Position numbers and translations under genes: made by a program. Below the pieces are notes generated by a model. It ran no database searches. It saw only the letters and a list, made by a program, of their open reading frames with translations, and was not told where the DNA came from. Positions 1 through 4,696 of a DNA stretch of 7,608 nt are shown piece by piece; position 1 is the first letter of the stretch; each line of letters opens with the position of its first letter. Origin of the DNA: Planctomycetota bacterium. GTDB lineage: Bacteria > Planctomycetota > MHYJ01 > JACPRB01. Location: assembly GCA_023261405.1 (NCBI GenBank), contig JAHFOZ010000206.1:1-7608 (forward strand), in the 5' to 3' direction.

Positions 1-1414
1 CGCGCGCCGGGCCTTCCTTCCGGTAGACTCCGTCCGCCCCCAGGGTCGAGGGATCGATCGACGTGCTCTTCACCACCGAGCCCTCGGGCGCCACGTTGCC
101 GCGCGGAAAGGTCACCGTGCTCGCCAGCCCGCGCGCCCGCGCCGCCTCGGGTGGGAGGATCACCTCGTCCGGGTCCACCCCGTCCTGCTCGCGCAGAGCC
201 GCCCGGAACCTCGCCCGCCGCTCCGAGCCCTCCCACGCGTCCAGCACCTTCCCCAGCGGCTCGCCCGAGACCGTGAGGACGTCCGTCGCAAGGAGACCGA
301 GCCGCCGGAGATGGAGCATCACCTCCGGCACGCCCCCCGCCAGGAAGACCCGCACGGTCGGATGATGCACCGGGCCGTTGGGGAGCACCGAGACGATCCG
401 CGGCGTCCGGCGGTTCACGTCGATCCAGTCGTCCACCGAGGGCCGCCGCAGCCCCGCCGCGTGCGCGATCGCCGGGATGTGCAGGAGCAGGTTCGTCGAG
501 CCCCCGAAGGCTGCATGGACGACCATCGCATTCCGCACGCTCGCGTCCGAGAGCACGTCGCGGAGCCGCAGCCCGCGCGCCTCGAGCGCCAGGAGCGCCC
601 GCGCGGAACGGACCGCCATGTCCGTCCACACCGGCTCCCCCGACGGCGCCAGCGCCGTGTGCGGCAGCGACATGCCCAGCGCCTCGCCCACCACCTGCGA
701 CGTCGCCGCCGTGCCGAGGAACTGGCAGCCGCCCCCCGGGCTCGCGCAGGCGCGGTACCCCGCCTCCGCCGCCTCCTCGAGCGTGACCAGCCCGTGCGCG
801 AACCGGATCCCGAGCGTCTGCACCTTCCCCGCGTCCTCGCCCTGCTCCGGCGGCAGCGTGACTCCGCCCGGGACGAGCACCGAGGGCAGGTCTCCCGATC
901 CCGCGAGCGCCATCATCATCGCGGGCAGGCCCTTGTCGCAGGTCGCGACGCCCAGCACGCCCGAGCCCGTGGGGAGCGAGCGGATGAGCCGCCGGAACAC
1001 GATCGCCGCGTCGTTCCGGTAGGGCAGGCTGTCGAACATCCCCACCGTGCCCTGCGTGCGGCCGTCGCAGGGATCGGAGCAGAAGCCCGCGAACGGGATC
1101 GCGCCGCGCGCGCGGATCTCGAGCGCCGCCGCCTGCACGAGGAGCCCGATCTCCCAGTGCCCCGTGTGGTACCCGAGCGCCACGGGCTTCCCGTCCGGCG
1201 CGCGCACGCCTCCCTGCGTGCTGAGGATGAGGAGGCGCTTCCGCCCGAGCTCGGACGCGTCCCATCCCATCCCGGCGTCCTGCGTCATGCCGAAGAGGTC
1301 GCCGCTGGGGCGATCTAGAAGGAGCTCCGGCGTGAGCGGCAACCGCCCCGCCGGCCCCGCGGCCCGCGTGCGCACGCGGTAGAGCTCCGGGCCCGGCGCG
1401 TCGAAGAGACCCAT
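1..1414 (-). CDS. yjhG: YjhG/YagF-family sugar-acid (D-xylonate) dehydratase, C-terminus cut off by window edge
   Basis: This is an IlvD/Edd-superfamily dehydratase of the YjhG/YagF branch, whose E. coli members convert D-xylonate to 2-keto-3-deoxy-D-xylonate in the cytoplasm. The minus strand is open without a stop from the ATG at 1414 to the left edge, giving 471 codons. The family is about 655 residues, so roughly 180 C-terminal residues lie outside the window. From memory of E. coli YjhG, near-identical blocks include RPSGDLFGMT (35-44), SDPCDGRTQG (113-122), GMFDSLPYRNDA (125-136), GGGCQFLGTA (227-236), HAAFGGSTNLLLHIPAIAH (300-318) and SVLPNGPVHHPTV (342-354). The three cysteines expected to hold the Fe-S cluster are C116, C159 and C230. 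D117 and K161 (in CDKG) match the Mg-binding aspartate and the carbamylated lysine of IlvD. The exact substrate (xylonate or another pentonate/hexonate) is inferred. No Shine-Dalgarno precedes the start, and a candidate promoter abuts it. The gene is divergent from the squalene synthase gene. Confidence 0.93.
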   Translation of the reverse strand, partial: MGLFDAPGPELYRVRTRAAGPAGRLPLTPELLLDRPSGDLFGMTQDAGMGWDASELGRKRLLILSTQGGVRAPDGKPVALGYHTGHWEIGLLVQAAALEIRARGAIPFAGFCSDPCDGRTQGTVGMFDSLPYRNDAAIVFRRLIRSLPTGSGVLGVATCDKGLPAMMMALAGSGDLPSVLVPGGVTLPPEQGEDAGKVQTLGIRFAHGLVTLEEAAEAGYRACASPGGGCQFLGTAATSQVVGEALGMSLPHTALAPSGEPVWTDMAVRSARALLALEARGLRLRDVLSDASVRNAMVVHAAFGGSTNLLLHIPAIAHAAGLRRPSVDDWIDVNRRTPRIVSVLPNGPVHHPTVRVFLAGGVPEVMLHLRRLGLLATDVLTVSGEPLGKVLDAWEGSERRARFRAALREQDGVDPDEVILPPEAARARGLASTVTFPRGNVAPEGSVVKSTSIDPSTLGADGVYRKEGPAR

Positions 1415-1448
1415 GGCCGGATTGTCCCCGCGCGAGGCGCCCGGACAA
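1415..1448 (-). promoter_or_regulatory. Candidate promoter of the YjhG-like gene, containing the octamer ACAATCCG
   Basis: Read on the minus strand, TTGTCC (1448-1443) is followed after 16 nt by GACAAT (1426-1421), then 6 nt and the ATG. Each hexamer matches 4 of 6 bases of the sigma-70 consensus. Transcription would begin on or next to the start codon, giving a leaderless or near-leaderless mRNA, which agrees with the lack of a ribosome binding site. The octamer ACAATCCG (1425-1418) recurs at the same place before the other minus-strand gene. TTGTCC (1422-1427) and GGACAA (1443-1448) also form a 6-bp inverted repeat with starts 21 bp apart. This is pattern reading only, and in such GC-rich DNA the hexamer matches are modest. 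Confidence 0.35.
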
Positions 1449-1492
1449 AAGGAAATCTCCTTCCCCATCGGGCCCGGGGGACGTTAGAGTAT

Positions 1493-2512
1493 GTGACCAT
1501 GACCAAGACCCCTCCGTTCGCCGGCGGCTGGTCCGTCCTGCCGCGCGTGAGTCGGAGCTTCGCGCTGGTGATCCGCTGGCTTCCACGGCCTCTGGATGAC
1601 ACGGTCATGGTCGCCTATCTGCTCTGCCGCATCGCCGACACGCTCGAGGACTCGCGCCTCCCGGTCCCGGAGCGCCGCCGCCTCCTCGAAGGGTTCGCCT
1701 CCTCGCTCGAAGCCGGCCGCCCCGCGATTCCCGAGTCCGGCTATCCCGAAATGTACCGCTGCCTCATGGCCCGGACGGACGAGATCCTGGCGGCCTACCG
1801 CGCCCTGCCCGGCCCCGCGCGCGATGTTCTTCGCTCCCGCGTGACCGAGATGTGCGCCGGGATGTCCCGCTGGATCGACCGGGAAATCGTCACCCTGGCC
1901 GACCAGGACGAGTACTGCTACTACGTGGCGGGCCTCGTGGGGCACCTCCTCACCGACCTCTTCCGCGCCTCCGGCCGCGTGAACGACCGCGACGCCGAGA
2001 CCCTGGCCCCCTTGGCCCGGGATTTCGGCCTCGCCCTCCAGAAGGTGAACATCCTCCGCGACCTTCGCGAGGACCTCCAGGACGGCCGCTGCTACTGGCC
2101 GCGCGAGACGCTGGAGCGCCACGGCCTCACGGCGCAGACCGTCCTGCGCCCCGAGAACGTGAAACGCTCGCTCGCCGCGATGGATGACCTGGTCGCCGAC
2201 CACTGGACCTACCTCGGCTCGGCGCTCCGCTACCTGACGCTGCTCCCGGCGAGCGAATTCCGGGTGCGCATCTTCTGCGCCATCCCGCTCTTCATGGCGG
2301 TGGCCACCGTGCGCTGCTGCCAGGGAAATCCGGCCGTCTTCCTGGGTCCGCATCCCGTCAAGATCCCGGGACGCTGGGTGCGCGCCATCATCATGCGCGC
2401 CCTCTCGCTGGGCTCGTCCAACGACTTCCTGCGCTCGTGGTACCGCCGCTGGCAGACGGGCGTCCTCGACCGCCCCTCCCCCTGGCAGGCGGTCGCGGCT
2501 CTTATCCCGTGA
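1493..2512 (+). CDS. sqs: Squalene synthase, eukaryotic-type single-enzyme family
   Basis: Predicted to join two farnesyl diphosphates to presqualene diphosphate and reduce this to squalene with NADPH, the entry to hopanoids or sterols. The 339-residue sequence shows the squalene synthase motifs in order: SRSFALVI (20-27); the first Mg-binding motif DTLED (49-53); YCYYVAGLVG (141-150), close to YCHYVAGLVG of animal enzymes; the second aspartate motif NILRDLRED (186-194, D190 and D194) followed by GRCYWP (198-203); and FCAIPLFMAVAT (261-272) with VKIPGR (289-294). The last block matches the region tied to the reductive half-reaction and is not expected in phytoene synthases. The C-terminal membrane anchor of eukaryotic enzymes is absent. 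The start is either GTG 1493 (GGGGGA 11 nt upstream) or ATG 1499; ATG 1499 would fit a leaderless start with TAGAGT at 1485-1490. No hpnC, hpnD, hpnE or cyclase gene is adjacent. Family confidence is high; the final product is inferred. Confidence 0.92.
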   Translation: MTMTKTPPFAGGWSVLPRVSRSFALVIRWLPRPLDDTVMVAYLLCRIADTLEDSRLPVPERRRLLEGFASSLEAGRPAIPESGYPEMYRCLMARTDEILAAYRALPGPARDVLRSRVTEMCAGMSRWIDREIVTLADQDEYCYYVAGLVGHLLTDLFRASGRVNDRDAETLAPLARDFGLALQKVNILRDLREDLQDGRCYWPRETLERHGLTAQTVLRPENVKRSLAAMDDLVADHWTYLGSALRYLTLLPASEFRVRIFCAIPLFMAVATVRCCQGNPAVFLGPHPVKIPGRWVRAIIMRALSLGSSNDFLRSWYRRWQTGVLDRPSPWQAVAALIP

Positions 2513-2535
2513 GCCCGGTCAAACTTTCGAGCGCG

Positions 2536-2545
2536 TATATCTAAT
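2536..2545 (+). promoter_or_regulatory. Possible -10 region upstream of the PQQ-propeller gene
   Basis: TATATCTAAT is an AT-rich island in a very GC-rich 55-bp spacer, and its TCTAAT (2540-2545) matches 5 of 6 bases of the -10 consensus. Transcription starting about 7 nt downstream would give a short leader that still holds the Shine-Dalgarno at 2557-2563. No convincing -35 box lies at the right spacing, so the gene could instead be read through from the squalene synthase gene, which ends just upstream. Confidence 0.25.
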
Positions 2546-2556
2546 GGACTTTCCTC

Positions 2557-2563
2557 GGAGGAG
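2557..2563 (+). promoter_or_regulatory. Shine-Dalgarno that sets the start of the PQQ-propeller gene at GTG 2568
   Basis: GGAGGAG ends 4 nt before GTG 2568, and its GGAGG core lies 6 nt away, a good ribosome binding spacing. An in-frame ATG at 2544 lies upstream of this site and has no ribosome binding site of its own. Starting there would also add eight residues (MDFPRRRL) in front of what is otherwise a textbook signal peptide. Confidence 0.75.
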
Positions 2564-2567
2564 ACTC

Positions 2568-2624
2568 GTGAGACGCATCCTGACGACCCTGGCCCTGCTC
2601 GCCGCCTCCCTTCCTGCCTCCGCG
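2568..2624 (+). other. Signal peptide of the PQQ-propeller protein
   Basis: The first 19 residues, MRRILTTLALLAASLPASA, show a basic n-region (RR), a hydrophobic core and an A-S-A signal peptidase I site before GGGTD. The absence of a lipobox cysteine argues against a lipoprotein. The protein is expected in the periplasm or beyond. Confidence 0.8.
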
Positions 2625-3839
2625 GGCGGCGGAACCGACCCCGACTGGAGCCAGTGGCGCGGCCCGAAGCGCGACGGCCTCTCCCCCGACACCGGCCTCC
2701 TCAAGGAGTGGCCCAAGGAAGGCCCGCCGGTGGCCTGGAAGGCGACGGGGCTCGGCGGCGGCTACTCCAGCGTCACCGTGCTCGGCGACCGTCTTTACAC
2801 CATGGGAGACGCGGGCGACGACTGCAACCTGCTCTGCCTGAGCGTCGCGGACGGCAAGCTCGTATGGAAACTGCGCGCCGGCAAGCCGCACTCGGAAGGC
2901 AATCCGCAATGGATCGGGCCCCGGGCCTCGCCGGCAACCGACGGCAAGATCGTGATCACCCTCGCCCCGCTCGGCGAACTCGTGTGCGCCGATGCAGCCA
3001 CGGGCAAGGAACTCTGGAGGAAGGACCTCCTCACGGATTTCGGCGGCAAGGTGGGAAGTTGGAAGTACTCGGAGTCCCCGCTCTTCGACGGCGAGCATGT
3101 CGTCTGCGTCCCGGGCGGGAAGAAGGGCGCGGTCCTCGCGCTCAAGAAGGCCACGGGCGAGCCGGTCTGGCAGAGCCAGGAGTTCACCGACAATGCGGAG
3201 TACACGTCCCTCCTGCCGGTCGAGATCGGCGGCGTCCGGCAGTACGTCGTCATGACGATGAACTCCGTGGCCGCCGTGGCGGCGAAGGACGGCAAGCTCC
3301 TCTGGAAGCTCCCGCGCGGGGGAAGGACGGCCGTCATCCCCACGCCGATCCACAAGGACGGGATCGTCTTCGTGACCTCCGGCTACGGCGTGGGCTGCAA
3401 CCTCTACAAGGTCACCGCCGAGGGCGCCGCCTTCAAGGCCGAGGAGATCTACTCGGACGAGCAGGCCGGGGTGAAGGGCGGCGACCGGACCGCAAGTCAT
3501 CACGGGGGAATGATCCTCCTGGGCGACCACCTGTACGGCACCAATGACGGCGGCTTGAGATGCGTCGAGTTCAAGACAGGCAAGGTGGTGTGGCACAACC
3601 GGTGTGTCGGCAAGGGCTCGACTGCGTACGCCGACGGTCACCTCGTCGTCCGGAGCGAGAACGGCAAGGGCGCCATCGCCCTCGTCGAGGCCACGCCTTC
3701 CGCTTACAAGGAGAAGGGCCGCTTCGAACAGCCCGCCACGACCAGGCAGCCCCCCTGGCCCCATCCGGTGATCATCGGCGGGAAGCTGTACATCCGCGAC
3801 CAGGACGTCCTGGTCAGCTACGACGTGAAGGCGAAGTAG
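2568..3839 (+). CDS. Exported PQQ-like beta-propeller repeat protein
   Basis: A secreted eight-bladed-type propeller related to the PQQ_2/BamB repeat superfamily. Starting at GTG 2568 gives 423 residues and a clean signal peptide: two arginines, a hydrophobic core LTTLALLAASL, and an ASA cleavage site after residue 19. The mature part opens with DWSQWRGPKRDG (25-36), a typical beginning for these proteins in planctomycetes. Repeats of the blade motif [DT]G-x-x-x-W occur at about residues 95 (DGKLVW), 145 (TGKELW), 196 (TGEPVW), 241 (DGKLLW) and 337 (TGKVVW), with a last blade near IRDQDVLVSYD (409-419). No haem motif or recognisable PQQ-dehydrogenase active site is visible, so an enzymatic role is not supported; binding or scaffolding is more likely. 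It ends at TAG 3837-3839, convergent with the next gene after 55 bp. The specific function is unknown. Confidence 0.88.
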   Translation: MRRILTTLALLAASLPASAGGGTDPDWSQWRGPKRDGLSPDTGLLKEWPKEGPPVAWKATGLGGGYSSVTVLGDRLYTMGDAGDDCNLLCLSVADGKLVWKLRAGKPHSEGNPQWIGPRASPATDGKIVITLAPLGELVCADAATGKELWRKDLLTDFGGKVGSWKYSESPLFDGEHVVCVPGGKKGAVLALKKATGEPVWQSQEFTDNAEYTSLLPVEIGGVRQYVVMTMNSVAAVAAKDGKLLWKLPRGGRTAVIPTPIHKDGIVFVTSGYGVGCNLYKVTAEGAAFKAEEIYSDEQAGVKGGDRTASHHGGMILLGDHLYGTNDGGLRCVEFKTGKVVWHNRCVGKGSTAYADGHLVVRSENGKGAIALVEATPSAYKEKGRFEQPATTRQPPWPHPVIIGGKLYIRDQDVLVSYDVKAK

Positions 3840-3894
3840 GGCGACGCCAGGGAGCTCGTAGTAACCGGCTACCCGCTACAGGCTTCAAGCTCGC

Positions 3895-4605
3895 CTAGAG
3901 CCCGGCCGCCGCCGCCCGGTCGAGGAAGACGCGCACGTCCGACGCTCCCTGCAGCCACGATGCGGGGCACGACAGATCGGGCGACGCCTTGACCATCGCG
4001 CGCACCGCCTCGGCCTTCGGCTCTCCGAACGCCAGCATCCACGTGTGGCGCGCCGCGACCACCGTGCTCAGGCCGACAGTCGCACCCTTCGACGGCGCGT
4101 AGTCTCCCCCGAACCAGCGGCGGTTGGCCTGGATTGAGGACTCGTCGAGGCCGAGCACCCTCGCCCCGGAATCGGGCTCGCTCCCAGGTTCGTTGAAGCC
4201 CAGGTGCCCGTTCCGGCCAAGACCCAGGATGACCGCGTCGAGCCCCCCCATCCTCCCGATCCGAGCCTCGTGCTCGCGCACGGAAGCCAGCGCGAAGCCA
4301 TCGACGGGACTCAGGCCGAAGTACTGCCGGGCCGGCACCTTCCACGCCTCCGCCACCGTGCGGCGCAGCAAGTTCGTGCAGGTCCGCGGATCGGACTCCG
4401 GCACCCCCACATATTCGTCCAGCACGAAGACGTTCAGGTGTCGCAGCGGCAGCCCCCGCCCCGCGATCTCCCGGTAGAGGTCGATCGGCGTGTTCCCCCC
4501 CGCAACCATGAGGGTCCGCGTGTTCGGGAGGGAAAGCGTGCCGCTCAGGTCGTCCGCGGCGGCGCGCGTCGCCGCCGCGGCATCCTCGAAAATCTCGACC
4601 CTCAT
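3895..4605 (-). CDS. NagB/AgaI-family amino-sugar-6-phosphate deaminase/isomerase
   Basis: A cytoplasmic enzyme expected to convert an amino-sugar phosphate (glucosamine-6-P or galactosamine-6-P) to a ketose phosphate plus ammonia. From ATG 4605 it has 236 residues, slightly shorter than E. coli NagB (266) and near the size of AgaI. Visible features are a phosphate loop GGNTP (36-40), the catalytic aspartate in LDEYVG (D63), the family signature LGLGRNGHLGFNEPG (127-141) with H134 and E139, and PASWLQ (214-219) near the C-terminus. NagB has aspartate in the NDGH motif, but this protein has asparagine (N132), as in AgaI; DPRTCTNLL (72-80) and PASWLQ also look more like AgaI than NagB. 6-phosphogluconolactonase is a related alternative, but LDEY and NGHLGFNEP argue against it. 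The frame stays open upstream to 4983, but that part has no family similarity and overlaps the divergent gene. No Shine-Dalgarno is seen. The gene is divergent from the PSD1-type gene, 91 bp away. Confidence 0.88.
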   Translation of the reverse strand: MRVEIFEDAAAATRAAADDLSGTLSLPNTRTLMVAGGNTPIDLYREIAGRGLPLRHLNVFVLDEYVGVPESDPRTCTNLLRRTVAEAWKVPARQYFGLSPVDGFALASVREHEARIGRMGGLDAVILGLGRNGHLGFNEPGSEPDSGARVLGLDESSIQANRRWFGGDYAPSKGATVGLSTVVAARHTWMLAFGEPKAEAVRAMVKASPDLSCPASWLQGASDVRVFLDRAAAAGL

Positions 4606-4642
4606 CCCGCGGATTGTGGCACAGGACCGGCCCGCTTGGCAA
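4606..4642 (-). promoter_or_regulatory. Candidate promoter of the NagB/AgaI-like gene, containing the octamer ACAATCCG
   Basis: On the minus strand, TTGCCA (4642-4637, 5 of 6 to the -35 consensus) is followed after 18 nt by CACAAT (4618-4613, 4 of 6 to the -10 consensus), then 7 nt and the ATG. The predicted transcription start therefore falls at about the A of the start codon, consistent with a leaderless mRNA and the missing ribosome binding site. The octamer ACAATCCG (4617-4610) overlaps the -10, as it does before the YjhG-like gene. Confidence 0.4.
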
Positions 4643-4659
4643 AGCGAAAGAACAATCCG
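4610..4659. repeat. Perfect 8-bp inverted repeat in the divergent spacer, possible operator
   Basis: CGGATTGT (4610-4617) and ACAATCCG (4652-4659) are exact reverse complements. Their starts are 42 bp apart, close to four helical turns. Each arm therefore presents ACAATCCG in the sense direction of the gene on its own side. The left arm overlaps the -10 candidate of the minus-strand gene; the right arm lies directly before the -35 candidate of the plus-strand gene. This would suit a looping or dual-site regulator, but no regulator gene is in view and an 8-bp match can arise by chance. Confidence 0.35.
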
Positions 4660-4660
4660 T

Positions 4661-4690
4661 TTGACCCCGTGGAGGTAACTTGAGTAGATA
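4661..4690 (+). promoter_or_regulatory. Candidate promoter of the PSCyt1-DUF1549-DUF1553 gene
   Basis: TTGACC (4661-4666, 5 of 6 to the -35 consensus) is followed after 18 nt by TAGATA (4685-4690, 3 of 6 to the -10 consensus). The ATG at 4697 comes 6 nt later, so a start of transcription at or next to the ATG is predicted. The only Shine-Dalgarno-like run, GGAGG at 4671-4675, is 21 nt from the ATG, too far to serve it, and would lie upstream of the predicted transcript start. Confidence 0.35.
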
Positions 4691-4696
4691 GCCGTG

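Noticed and set aside
311..1318. A 335-codon plus-strand open frame over the dehydratase
   Set aside because: Its product is an Arg/His/Pro-rich string without any domain, and the minus strand encodes a continuous dehydratase with its cysteine ligands in place.
1449..1468. Small hairpin GGAA/TTCC in the divergent spacer before the squalene synthase gene
   Set aside because: A four-base stem with a six-base loop is expected by chance and has no associated signal.
1484..2353. A 289-codon minus-strand open frame opposite the squalene synthase
   Set aside because: No family features are visible, and it is fully overlapped by the motif-complete squalene synthase frame.
2541..3764. A 407-codon minus-strand open frame opposite the PQQ-propeller gene
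   Set aside because: The translation is compositionally biased without repeats or domains; the sense frame has a ribosome binding site, signal peptide and blade repeats.
3840..3894. Possible bidirectional terminator between the convergent genes
   Set aside because: Only short stems are present (GAGCT with AGCTC, GTAG with CTAC), with long loops and no T-run on either strand. This does not amount to an intrinsic terminator.
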